A stretch of 64,000 nucleotides of DNA from Methanoregulaceae archaeon UBA467 (lineage in GTDB: Archaea; Halobacteriota; Methanomicrobia; Methanomicrobiales; Methanospirillaceae), in NCBI GenBank assembly GCA_002503825.1, contig DASP01000012.1, positions 94,103 to 158,102 of the forward strand, given 5' to 3'. Positions 45,816-54,670 of this stretch are shown one piece after another; within the stretch, counting starts at the first letter, position 1, and every line of letters starts with the position of its first letter. The notes under the pieces are model-generated. The model made no database searches, had not been told where the DNA came from, and saw only the letters and a program-made list of their open reading frames with translations. A program made the translations under genes and the position numbers.

Positions 45816-48434
45816 TTATCTTCCTTCAACAGTACCGGAAATATATTCAATAACCGGTTGGGGATGTTCAGATTTCGGAAATGAGAAAGCAAGACCCAGA
45901 ATATCACAGGATATGGGGCCCTCCGGATTTTCGAATAGTACAGTCCTGTTTCCTTCAGGAGGTGTATCATAACCTGAATGCCGGCTTATTGGGTATAACA
46001 AAAGCAACCCCTCCTCTTTCGGTCGCTGATCTCTTGCTGCTTTTCGACGTTTTTTACCAGATCTGATTGCGAGCTCCATAGCGGCCAGTTGTTCATTAGA
46101 TAATCCGACCGTTTCATCAGTTGAATCACTTATAACCCCGACACGATCGGTGTTTCTGATACGGGTACGACTTATCTGGTAAATCGTCCCTCCTTCGACT
46201 CCCCATTCTGCTCTCCCGAGTTGTTCATCCGGAGTACTTCTCCCTCTGACCGCTACAGTCCATTTTGTTAATTCATTGTAACTCAGCTGTTTTTCGATAT
46301 ATGCCATGATAAGTGATGGCGAAAATTCTCCAGGATCTCCAAGGATCTGATAATTTTTCATGAAAGAAATGATTTTTTCAGCACTGACACCCGACCAGAC
46401 AGGTCCTTTTTTATTATCCCAAAAGGGAATTCCAAGATCTGAAAGGAATTTTTTCAATGTTTTGAGATTTTCATCTTCCTGCTTTTTAAGAATATCCGGC
46501 TGGCTCAAAGGAAATTTTACTGTTTCCGTACTTTTATAAGAGTAACTCTGTGCAATTGTTTCAGTTTTTGCAAATCGCATTTTCATGCGACTTGTTACAA
46601 TCATAGTAGGATGTGAACGAATCCGCACTCCTACCTGAAGAGGTGTAAGTCCTTCGTCTTCATAAACTTGGATATCTTCCCGTATCTGCCGCTCAATAAA
46701 AGCAAGATCGCTGAAATCCCGGATAAGATCGGGTGTTGTATAAATCCTTGTCAAATCCTCATACCCCTGGCGAAATCCGAACCACCTCCCCATCTGCATA
46801 AGAGTATCGTACATATTGGTGCTTCGTACGAAATAACTGACAAGCAGCCCCTCTATGGTCAGACCCCTTGAAAGTTTGTTACCCCCGATTGCAACTGATT
46901 TAAGGCCAGGATCACTACGGTAATCAAGCACATGACCCGTCTCACTGTTTATGGTTTTTACCTGTACTGATTCAAGGAAAATACCAAGATATTTTTCAAT
47001 CGATTCAAAAGGAACATCAAAATCCGGATATCTTGAATGAATTATTTTACGGAAATCACTATCCCATTTTTCTTTCAGAATATCACGAAGACCCTTATGT
47101 CTCTGATATCGCCACTCATCCCGCAAATCATTAAAAGTATCCTGGAATTTTTCTGTAATTACTCGCTGATCACCGATAAGATGACTTGTATGTACAAGCA
47201 TTGTTGCCGGTTTGTCTGCCTGACCCCGTGATGCACGGGCTGCACCGGCCAGAATATAATCATGGAGTGCATTCTGAAGAGAGATTGGGATTCCACCCAG
47301 GTTAATAACAGCCAGATCTTCTTCAGTAACCGGCCTTAATATATCAATTCCCGGCTGTTGTTCGTTGTTTGGCCCTTCAGATATTCCGAATAATTCTTCA
47401 GCACCATAATATCCATTGGGTTTAGGAAGATCAATGATGAAATCCTTCGGATAAAAATCTTCCCAATATTCAGGATGGTAGGTATCATGAGGAATCAGGA
47501 TATTGGCAAATGGTGTTGCAGTATATGCAATATAGGCAGATTTTCTGAATTTTTGGAGAATCTGGCGAATTCTCCTGTTTATTGTTGAAGGGTCTTCAAT
47601 TTCCCTGTCTTCCGTATCATCTTCGGTCTGATAGGTTCCACTTGTGTCGATACTGGCTTGATCAGCTTCATCGTCAATGACAAGTACCGGGATGGATTGG
47701 AGTGACTCATGTGGTGCTTTATCCAGCCATGAAATCAGCCTCTTGAGGACAGTTCCATTCTTTTTAATAACCAACAGAACCGGCTGTGGCCCCTGCAATA
47801 CAGCTGGATTTGCGTAGCCGGGTTTGAAATCACCATTTAATTCTTCCCGGGTAAATTCAATCCATTGCTTCCCCGTTGGAGGAAGAGGTACTGCATAACG
47901 ACCCTGATTTGGATATCCGATAAGTTCACGTTTCAGACGAATCTGAGTCTGGAGTCGCAAACCGTTATCAATCCCTGATAGAACAATTATCAACCGATAT
48001 CCTGCATCTGCTGCTTTTGAAATAAGAGCGGTATAGTTAGCAGTTTTTCCACTTTGTACATAACCAAGGACCAGCCCCCTAATGCTAAATTCCTTTGATG
48101 ACGGAAGTGGAAGTTGCCTGAGGATAAGGTCTGTTGAATCGTCAACAGATTGAACAACTTTCTGTGACCAGTTATTCTGATCCAGCCAGAACTGACGGAG
48201 TGTTGTCCAGTAATACCATCCTGAGCGATCCACCGCTTTCAGCCAGTCATCATATATCTGGCCGGTATCAATAACATGCGCCGGTTCAAGTATGATGATT
48301 TTTTCTTTTTCAAGTTGCTCCAGAATCCCTGCACGAAATTCAGTTGGTATCAAAGGATTGTTTATTGCTTCATCCTGGGATATATTCAGGTCGATAAACC
48401 TCCGAACAAGTCCAAGAGCTTCTTCAAAATTCAT
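45816..48434 (-). CDS. Z1-domain superfamily II helicase-like protein
   Basis: An 872-residue ATPase. Walker A is GYVQSGKT (124-131), the acidic motif II is VIDDEADQAS (about 255) and a late helicase motif GRWFGFRQGYEDL lies near 560. SRGLTIEGL just before it is the arginine-containing region typical of Z1 domains. Z1 proteins are helicase-like motors that occur beside MORC-type ATPases and REase-fold nucleases. It starts 6 nt after the MORC gene's stop and is followed within 4 nt by the nuclease gene, so the three form one operon. Confidence 0.88.
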   Translation of the reverse strand: MNFEEALGLVRRFIDLNISQDEAINNPLIPTEFRAGILEQLEKEKIIILEPAHVIDTGQIYDDWLKAVDRSGWYYWTTLRQFWLDQNNWSQKVVQSVDDSTDLILRQLPLPSSKEFSIRGLVLGYVQSGKTANYTALISKAADAGYRLIIVLSGIDNGLRLQTQIRLKRELIGYPNQGRYAVPLPPTGKQWIEFTREELNGDFKPGYANPAVLQGPQPVLLVIKKNGTVLKRLISWLDKAPHESLQSIPVLVIDDEADQASIDTSGTYQTEDDTEDREIEDPSTINRRIRQILQKFRKSAYIAYTATPFANILIPHDTYHPEYWEDFYPKDFIIDLPKPNGYYGAEELFGISEGPNNEQQPGIDILRPVTEEDLAVINLGGIPISLQNALHDYILAGAARASRGQADKPATMLVHTSHLIGDQRVITEKFQDTFNDLRDEWRYQRHKGLRDILKEKWDSDFRKIIHSRYPDFDVPFESIEKYLGIFLESVQVKTINSETGHVLDYRSDPGLKSVAIGGNKLSRGLTIEGLLVSYFVRSTNMYDTLMQMGRWFGFRQGYEDLTRIYTTPDLIRDFSDLAFIERQIREDIQVYEDEGLTPLQVGVRIRSHPTMIVTSRMKMRFAKTETIAQSYSYKSTETVKFPLSQPDILKKQEDENLKTLKKFLSDLGIPFWDNKKGPVWSGVSAEKIISFMKNYQILGDPGEFSPSLIMAYIEKQLSYNELTKWTVAVRGRSTPDEQLGRAEWGVEGGTIYQISRTRIRNTDRVGVISDSTDETVGLSNEQLAAMELAIRSGKKRRKAARDQRPKEEGLLLLYPISRHSGYDTPPEGNRTVLFENPEGPISCDILGLAFSFPKSEHPQPVIEYISGTVEGR

Positions 48435-48440
48435 ATTTCC

Positions 48441-49898
48441 TCAATCAGGCAACTTTTTTTGAATTTGTTTACGAAATCTGGTGAATAAACGGTCCAGGAT
48501 ACGTATCTCTAATGGTTTTGCATTCTTTTTTAATTCATGATAAATCTCATCAATGGACCAGGTTTTTTCTTGCGAAGAACTTTTTTCTTCCTTAATAATA
48601 TAAGGGAGCATTGTTTTCCCTATCGGAAAGTTACTGGCAGGGTTACTCCGGTTCACGTATATGTCACTTTTAAGAGATGGATGCATATAAATATTGGAAA
48701 TATCCGGAACCGGACCGGGAAAAACCGGTTTTCGCTCATGATCCACCGGGGCCGAGTGGGAATCCTGATAAGGAGGGGAAGAGGAAGATTTTTCAGCATT
48801 ATCATAGATTTCCCGTGCACGGATAACCATTGGCTGGGTTTTTACTTCAACATCCTTTCGAATCTGCGATGGAAGCTGAACATACATTTTCGAGACATCA
48901 ATCCTGAAGGCCCCATCAATTTTTGAAGAGAAATTAATGGCGAAACGGGCAAGTTTTATATGTTCCTCATATGTCCGGATTCTGCACCATCCGCCGCTTT
49001 GAATCATGCGATTGTTCCGGTAAATATAAAATCCCTGCTGCTGGTTCCACTTTTTTGGCCCGGCTGCTTTTGAATGGGCCTGAGGAGAGGAGAATGCCTT
49101 CATAGGTGGCAAAATATACGGCTCAATTACAACTTCGCCATGAACACCATCATGCTCCAAGGGGATTCTTATTACGTCAATCTCTTTGGTTGCCTTCTCA
49201 TTTCGTGCATATGGATCCCAAGGCAGAATTTCATTATCATTGAGAAAAATTCGCAGTTTTTTCCTGGAAACTTCCCCCATAAGAAAACGATGAAAAACCA
49301 TTGCAAGGTGTTCTTCAAGATCCCTGCACATGGTTGTCAGTCTTTTCCTGGCACGTTCACTATCAGGATTCTCATACCCAATAATCCGATCAAGCCGCTG
49401 CCATAAAACTACAGTCCCGGTTTTTTTCTGAAGATAATCCCTGATTACTGAATCAAGGCTGTTATTCATTATCGGTAGGATCTCCCAGCGATCCGTCCGG
49501 TTAACGTGATCAAGGTACCATTTGTAGGATATGATCTCATTATCCAGTGGATTAGATCTTGTCGCAACCAGCCAGTGTTTACATTGACTGAATGATGCGG
49601 TTTTCAAACCGAGACCGAATTTGCCAAGACTGGTCTCATTGTATACCTTTGCCGAACCAAAACGCATAGCCTCTTTTAATGTATCAGCAGACATCCCCCT
49701 TCCATTGTCAGCAATCATTACCCAGGAATTCTCGCCATCAAATTCAACTTTGATAACGACCTCTGTGGCATCTGCCTCTATCGAATTATCAATAAGTTCA
49801 GCTACTGCTGTTGGAAACTCATAACCAAGTGATCTTAATGAATTTATCAGCCGTTTAGCAGACGGGATTACTTCTTCAACAGTATCTTGTTTTGCCAA
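48441..49898 (-). CDS. MORC-like GHKL ATPase of a restriction system
   Basis: A 485-residue ATPase. The GHKL fold has N-box AVAELIDNSIEADAT (catalytic E35, N38), DNGRGMS (64-70) and the lid GKFGLGLKTAS (about 92-102). An S5-like domain follows to about 350, with the conserved lysine in GFYIYRNNRMI. A Ser/Pro-rich linker and a short charged C-terminal helix end the protein. Published comparative work places such prokaryotic MORC/paraMORC ATPases in restriction-modification operons with Z1 or other helicases and nucleases, as here. It opens the leftward operon. Confidence 0.88.
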   Translation of the reverse strand: MAKQDTVEEVIPSAKRLINSLRSLGYEFPTAVAELIDNSIEADATEVVIKVEFDGENSWVMIADNGRGMSADTLKEAMRFGSAKVYNETSLGKFGLGLKTASFSQCKHWLVATRSNPLDNEIISYKWYLDHVNRTDRWEILPIMNNSLDSVIRDYLQKKTGTVVLWQRLDRIIGYENPDSERARKRLTTMCRDLEEHLAMVFHRFLMGEVSRKKLRIFLNDNEILPWDPYARNEKATKEIDVIRIPLEHDGVHGEVVIEPYILPPMKAFSSPQAHSKAAGPKKWNQQQGFYIYRNNRMIQSGGWCRIRTYEEHIKLARFAINFSSKIDGAFRIDVSKMYVQLPSQIRKDVEVKTQPMVIRAREIYDNAEKSSSSPPYQDSHSAPVDHERKPVFPGPVPDISNIYMHPSLKSDIYVNRSNPASNFPIGKTMLPYIIKEEKSSSQEKTWSIDEIYHELKKNAKPLEIRILDRLFTRFRKQIQKKLPD

Positions 49899-50148
49899 AT
49901 TGCTCTCTCCTCGGTTTTAGAGATTAATTCAGGGGCTAACGTTTTCTCGTGTTCATGTTTTTGAAATTTCTCGCTAACTTGTCGATTAATCTCAAATTTA
50001 TTCTGATTATTTAACATTTCGTTCTTGTAATTGTATAAATATTAAATAACCGATATACCTTTCGAGTGGAAAATAAGTTTGGAAGTTTAGATAAAGTGAT
50101 TTAAAAATAAGCTCTACCTTAAAATTAAACAAAATCCACTCTCCTCCC

Positions 50149-50406
50149 TCACCCCACCCCAACCACCGAATACACCCACATCACAAACCAAAAAACTGCA
50201 GCGACAGCAAGCACCAACAGTATAACTCTCGCCCAGAACCTGCTCGTACACACGCCGGTCAGGTCCGGATCACGGGGATGGACCCGTGTATCAATATAAT
50301 CCCGCTGGAACGGGCGTCCGCATTCCGGGCATATGGTATGAAGGGCCGGGTCCTGGTAACCGCAACGGGGACAGGTGAAGAGGGAGGACTGCATAGCGGG
50401 AACCAT
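50149..50406 (-). CDS. Small zinc-ribbon membrane protein
   Basis: An 85-residue protein: zinc ribbon CPRCGYQDPALHTICPECG (four cysteines, about 12-30), a short polar linker, and one membrane helix (about 60-80). A start at MQSSLFT (50394) is equally good. It sits between the restriction operon and the AAA/Toprim pair. It is the first of several zinc-ribbon proteins in the right third of the window. Function unknown. Confidence 0.7.
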   Translation of the reverse strand: MVPAMQSSLFTCPRCGYQDPALHTICPECGRPFQRDYIDTRVHPRDPDLTGVCTSRFWARVILLVLAVAAVFWFVMWVYSVVGVG

Positions 50407-50699
50407 GTATGATTCAGATTATTCAATTGAAGATATTAAAAAATTTTCAAAGGAAAATAACACGACGATGAACAAGAGGCACATGATTGTTTCAACACCA
50501 GTCTGATTTTCTCCATTCTCGTTTACATACCAAAAGCAGAATATCCGGGATTGAAAGAGAACAATAGGATAATTGAACGGATTGGTAAATTATCAGTAAA
50601 TATGTGCATTTGCCATGCAAAAGATTAATAGCGCTTTCAATAGTAAACTGATGTGTGTTGAATATATCCGGAACGGCGAGGAGATAGGAGGGTAAAATC
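50407..50699. other. Intergenic region upstream of the AAA/Toprim pair
   Basis: AT-rich stretches (50430-50460, 50570-50650) give possible promoters in both directions. GGAGATAGGAGGG (50682-50694) is the ribosome binding region for the gene at 50700. No further gene is seen. Confidence 0.3.
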
Positions 50700-51701
50700 A
50701 TGATTGAAAATCTCTCTGTTCAAAACTTCAAATCAATAAAAAATTTGAATTTCAAGTGTAAACGGGTCAATCTTTTTATTGGAGAGCCAAACACAGGAAA
50801 ATCAAATATTCTGGAGGCACTGGGGCTGCTCAGCTGGTGTTCACGGCCGGATGCAAATTTAAAAGATTTTGTCCGGTTTCAAAATATGTATAATATTTTT
50901 TATGATAATCTGATCGACAATCAATGCTCTGTCACCATCAGGGGAGCACATGAACGATCAATACCAGCGACAGTCAAATTATTTTACAAGAATAATTCTT
51001 TCTTTATCCACTATAACCTGGAAAAATCCAGCGAAAAAAAGGTAGCAGTTATTGATTATTCCGGAACAATCAGAGACTATGATCTCATAGCTGCAAGTCC
51101 TGAACTTGGTTTTATCAAATATTATAAATTTAAAAACCGGGACAATTATCCTGATCATAGTGGTTCATTTCTTGTCCCTCCAGACGGCCCGAATCTTTTC
51201 ACCCTCGTGATGGGCAATGCAAAGCTTCGCGAAAGTATGAAATCCTTCTTCACCGGTTATAATCTAAAACTTGTGTTAAAACCCGTTGAGATGTCTTTTG
51301 AAGTCCAGAAAGAGGAAGAAGACCTGATTTTCAATTATCCTTACCAGTTACTGTCAGATACATTGCGCCACATCATTTTTTATGCGATTGCCATTGAATC
51401 AAACGAGAATTCAACCCTTATTTTCGAAGAGCCGGAAGCTCACGCATTTCCATATTATACAAAATGGCTTGGTGAAAAAATTGCCATGAACCGCAGCAAT
51501 CAGTTTTTTATTGCAACCCACAATCCCTACATGCTCCAGGCAATTATGGAAAAAACCGACAATTCAGACCTCAATGTGTGTATAACCTATTACCGGGACT
51601 ATCAGACCAAGATATATCAGCTCACTCCCGATCAGATAGAGGAGGCGATGGATATCGATCCGTTTTTTAACCTCTCCCGATTTTTACCGGTGAATGAATG
51701 A
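50700..51701 (+). CDS. AAA family ATPase (OLD/AAA_15-like), first gene of a two-gene module
   Basis: A 333-residue ABC/SMC-type ATPase domain protein. It begins IENLSVQNFKSIKNL, has Walker A GEPNTGKS (28-35), an acidic Walker B TLIFEEPEAHAFP (about 239-251) and the H-loop FIATHNPYML (about 272-281). The signature region (YPYQLLSDTLRHI, about 213) precedes Walker B as in OLD-like proteins. The nuclease domain fused to OLD/GajA proteins is missing; the next gene, overlapping by 4 nt, supplies a Toprim-like protein. Likely a sensor or switch ATPase in phage defence. Confidence 0.8.
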   Translation: MIENLSVQNFKSIKNLNFKCKRVNLFIGEPNTGKSNILEALGLLSWCSRPDANLKDFVRFQNMYNIFYDNLIDNQCSVTIRGAHERSIPATVKLFYKNNSFFIHYNLEKSSEKKVAVIDYSGTIRDYDLIAASPELGFIKYYKFKNRDNYPDHSGSFLVPPDGPNLFTLVMGNAKLRESMKSFFTGYNLKLVLKPVEMSFEVQKEEEDLIFNYPYQLLSDTLRHIIFYAIAIESNENSTLIFEEPEAHAFPYYTKWLGEKIAMNRSNQFFIATHNPYMLQAIMEKTDNSDLNVCITYYRDYQTKIYQLTPDQIEEAMDIDPFFNLSRFLPVNE

Positions 51702-52159
51702 TAGCCGTCGAATGCGATACCGATGAATACCTGATGAGAATGCTCGGGTTCAGCCGTATTCAGCATTGTTCCGGTAAAGGGGATGTCGTGAGGCTGGTGA
51801 GCAGGAACCGGGTCCGTATCGGAATGATAGATGAAGATCCGGGTAAATCACAGCCCTCATTATTGGCAGATTACAGGAAAGTTGAATCAAAAGAATCTGT
51901 TCATCTTTTTGTCCACAAGGAATGCCCTGAAAATAAACTGATCAAAATAAGTCCTGATCTTGAGGGGTGGTTCATCAATAGAGCGGGAAAGAATGGCATT
52001 CGTTTGCAGGACTATAAACTCATGGATACACAGGAAAGCCTCCATGTTCCACATATCGAACGAAGAAAAAATTTCCAGGATTTTATTCAGAGATTAATAG
52101 AAGTTGACGAAGAGGCGGGATTCCTCCGCGAATGGATAAAATCTGCGGTAAACGGATAA
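51698..52159 (+). CDS. Toprim-like small protein, partner of the AAA ATPase
   Basis: A 153-residue protein. MIAVECDTDEYLM puts a glutamate (E5) at the end of the first strand, and IGMIDEDPG gives D45-x-D47 at the end of a later strand; this is the Toprim metal-site pattern of OLD-family nucleases and DNA primases. The rest, with LEGWFINRAGK and a C-terminal helix, is not recognised. The ATGA overlap with the ATPase implies joint translation. Function as a nuclease effector is inference; catalytic residues look intact. Confidence 0.6.
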   Translation: MIAVECDTDEYLMRMLGFSRIQHCSGKGDVVRLVSRNRVRIGMIDEDPGKSQPSLLADYRKVESKESVHLFVHKECPENKLIKISPDLEGWFINRAGKNGIRLQDYKLMDTQESLHVPHIERRKNFQDFIQRLIEVDEEAGFLREWIKSAVNG

Positions 52160-52195
52160 AATTTTTTGTTTTTATACCCTTTCCTGCTTTTTTAC
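52160..52195 (+). terminator. T-run terminator of the AAA/Toprim pair
   Basis: AATTTTTTGTTTTTATACC and a later CTTTTTT directly follow the stop codon, typical of archaeal termination. Confidence 0.45.
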
Positions 52196-52286
52196 TCAAA
52201 ATTCATGGACCATATCAGAACATCCATGAATTCTGTACCGTTCAGGAAAATTCATTTAGATGCATATAAAACGGAAATCTATTTTA

Positions 52287-52483
52287 CCGGCCGGATCCAA
52301 TCGAACTTCTCATCACGTCCACTCATCTGACAAAGAGAACCCTTCCTGAAACCTTCACATACCCGGAAATCCCTTCCAATAAACAACAATCCCCCGACCA
52401 GACCTCCGCCACCCTTATCCCTCACAACTATAAACCAGATATATTACATGCCCAAAACAGCCGGAGTCCAGGAAAGGTCCCAG
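52287..52483 (+). repeat. Duplicated promoter and gene start, copy 1
   Basis: From CCGGCCGGATCCAATCG to the 12th codon of an MFS gene, this 197-bp stretch repeats at 52992-53156. It includes TATA-like ACTATAAACC and ATG 52448. The coding part stops matching after GGTCCCAG, and no open frame continues, so the copy is a dead start. It carries a roughly 40-bp stretch (about 52350-52400) that is absent from copy 2. Confidence 0.75.
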
Positions 52484-52550
52484 ATACTGGGGTGATCATA
52501 CTCCTTCCTCCCCGCCTCCTTCGCTGTCTTCCCGACATCTATCCTTCCAT

Positions 52551-52884
52551 CCTTCCACAATCCTGCTGCAATACTTCCACACTTGTGGAAGGACAGAATA
52601 ATCATGCTATGAGCGCCGAATCGTAATATAATGATAATAACACACATATGTGTGTGTATAATGATCTATACTTCCACATATCACAAAGTATAGAGTATGA
52701 TAATACAGCATCGATGAGTACACCTTTCTCTCCATATAACTCCGGAAGTGTGGAAGGACAGGATCCAAAATCTGATAAATAACCGCCGATTACAGCCAAT
52801 CTCCCGGAAAAGTCTGGAATATCCCTTCCAAAACAGTGGAAGGATAGGGTAGGACAGCCCGGTTCTGTGGAAGTCTGGAAGGAG
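52551..52884. repeat. Array of TGTGGAAG boxes in both orientations
   Basis: TGTGGAAGGACAG occurs twice exactly (52584-52596, 52749-52761) and as AGTGGAAGGATAG (52835-52847). TGTGGAAG recurs near 52865, and its complement CTTCCACA lies at 52552-52559, 52574-52581 and 52671-52678. Two boxes pair as the inverted repeat CTTCCACA-CT-TGTGGAAG (52574-52591); CACACATATGTGTG (52641-52654) is a perfect palindrome among them. About seven boxes in 330 bp look like an operator array or iteron-like cluster. Confidence 0.55.
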
Positions 52885-52991
52885 AACGGGGGACAAGTCC
52901 GGGCGGCTGATAACAATATCCCTGCCATACCTGATCGTCTGACCGACGAGTTATTCCTTAAGAATGGTATCAGATATCAGGAAATTCACTC

Positions 52992-53156
52992 CCGGCCGGA
53001 TCCAATCGAACTTCTCACCACATCCACTCAAATAACTAAGAAACCCCGTCCTGAAACACTCACACCCCCACACACCTTCCACCACCCTTATCCCTCACAA
53101 CTATAAACCAGATATAATACATGCCCAAAACAGCCGGAGTCCAGGAAAGGTCCCAG
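52992..53156 (+). repeat. Duplicated promoter and gene start, copy 2 (the functional one)
   Basis: This copy lies directly in front of and into the intact MFS gene: the start codons of the two copies (52448 and 53121) are 673 bp apart. Identity is high over the last 60 bp (CCCTCACAACTATAAACC onward) and lower further upstream. Confidence 0.75.
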
Positions 53157-54335
53157 CCACTGCGGCGGTCAATGTATTACTTCTTCCTGCTCGGCTTCTT
53201 TGCCATCTTCTCGACCACCATCTCCAAAAATCCGGTCCTGCCCCTCTTCTCCCTGGCACTCGGTGCCAGCGATACCATCATCGGCCTCATCGCCGCCGTC
53301 TCCCCGCTCGCCGGGATCCTGTTCTCGTTCCCGGTCGGGGTCCTCTCCGACCACCTCGGTCGGAAAAAAGTGCTCGTCACATCAGGGATCATCTTTCTTA
53401 CCGCACCCCTGCTCTACCTCTTCATCGTCGACCCGCTCTGGCTCATCCCGGTGCGGTTCTTCCACGGGCTCGCAACCGCAATCCTCGGGCCGGTCATCTC
53501 CGCCGTCATTGCCGAACGGTTTCCCGCGAACAAGGGCGAGATGCTCGGGCAGTACTCGTCGGCAACCCTCGTCGGGCGGACCCTCGCACCACTGGCAGGC
53601 GGGATCATCATCTCGTTCTTCGTCTTTTATCCAGGCCTGATTCCGTACCGGATCGTGTATGCCATCGCCGCACTCGCTGCAGTGCCGGTCCTCGTCCTGA
53701 CCCTCATTTACCGTGAGGACCACCCCGGACCGATAAGCTTCCTCCCGTTTTCTGTGTTCCGGGAGAGTTTCGTGACCTTTTTTACCAGCCGGAAACTGCG
53801 GGGGACGGCCTTTGCAGACATGGCGACCTATTTTGCATTCGGTGCGTTCGAGACGTTCCTGCCGGTCTTCCTCCTCTCCCGTGGAATCGGCGCCTACCAG
53901 ACCGGGATCATCTTCGCTGTCCAGGTGCTCATCATCGCGGTGACAAAACCGTTCTTCGGGCGGATTGCCGACCGGGTTGACAAGCGTGTCCAGATCGGTG
54001 CAGGGCTCCTGATCCTCGGCTCCTCGGTCGCGATGCTACCGCTTGCATCGTCATTCGAAGGGTTCCTGCTGGTCAGTTCCATACTCGGGCTCGGCATGTC
54101 GCTCTCCACGGTCGCGACCAGCGCGTATGTCGCGGATATTGCCAAAAAAGAACAGATGGGGGCTTCGATGGGGGCACTCTCGTCCATTATGGACATCGGC
54201 CATTCCTCGGGACCACTCGTCACCGGGATCATCATCACCTCGTTCGGGTACAGTTCAGGGTTCTTTGCAAGTTTTGTCATCGCCGTCGCCGTCTGCGGGG
54301 TCTTCGCACTTTCGGTACGGGAACGGGCAGCATGA
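53121..54335 (+). CDS. MFS transporter (drug-efflux type)
   Basis: A 404-residue, twelve-helix MFS protein. LGFFAIFSTTISKNPVLPLF (about 26-45) is helix 1, and GVLSDHLGRKKVL (about 73-85) is the MFS loop 2-3 signature of efflux carriers. GRIADRVDKRVQ repeats it in the second half. The sequence has high GC and codon use unlike the AT-rich genes just upstream. Its first 12 codons exist twice. The start at 53121 fits the duplication boundary, although MYYFFLL (53172) is a possible alternative. Substrate unknown. Confidence 0.85.
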   Translation: MPKTAGVQERSQPLRRSMYYFFLLGFFAIFSTTISKNPVLPLFSLALGASDTIIGLIAAVSPLAGILFSFPVGVLSDHLGRKKVLVTSGIIFLTAPLLYLFIVDPLWLIPVRFFHGLATAILGPVISAVIAERFPANKGEMLGQYSSATLVGRTLAPLAGGIIISFFVFYPGLIPYRIVYAIAALAAVPVLVLTLIYREDHPGPISFLPFSVFRESFVTFFTSRKLRGTAFADMATYFAFGAFETFLPVFLLSRGIGAYQTGIIFAVQVLIIAVTKPFFGRIADRVDKRVQIGAGLLILGSSVAMLPLASSFEGFLLVSSILGLGMSLSTVATSAYVADIAKKEQMGASMGALSSIMDIGHSSGPLVTGIIITSFGYSSGFFASFVIAVAVCGVFALSVRERAA

Positions 54336-54670
54336 GAGCATGTGTTCGTGTGCGGATCGGTTTTTAATGCATGTAGCCCCCCGGATATAATGATGAATAT
54401 TAACCGTGCCTGTCTCCATGTCCCTTTCCGTTACAGCCGGTAGCAGCATGAAGGATTATTTCCGGAAATTTTTTGTTCTCCGGATAAATTCTGACGCCGT
54501 GACCAGCCACATCCCGTCGTTATTCAACGCTGCGATGACAATTGCTGCGGAACATATTTTATAATGAAAAACAGTGTAATCTGAAAACCACCATCCGGTT
54601 GAAAAATACCTTCACCCGTTCCCGTTTGAAATGCACCCGGATGATAAAAGTTCTTAAAAAATTGAAGGTA
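54336..54670. other. Intergenic region, no supported gene
   Basis: Convergent gene ends flank 335 bp. A 120-codon plus-strand frame from 54542 runs mostly antisense to the zinc-ribbon gene and is rejected. TTTTATAATG (54558-54567) is AT-rich but leads to nothing recognisable. Confidence 0.3.

Noticed and set aside
39540..49898. BREX, DISARM or Dnd system
   Set aside because: The hallmark genes (PglZ/BrxC, DrmA/B/C, DndC/D) are absent; the MORC, Z1 and PD-(D/E)XK set fits a different class.
52551..52884. CRISPR array
   Set aside because: The repeated boxes are 8-13 bp, irregularly spaced and in both orientations, without uniform repeats and spacers.
52287..53156. Insertion sequence between the duplicated promoters
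   Set aside because: The intervening DNA has no transposase frame, no terminal inverted repeats and no target-site duplication of typical size.
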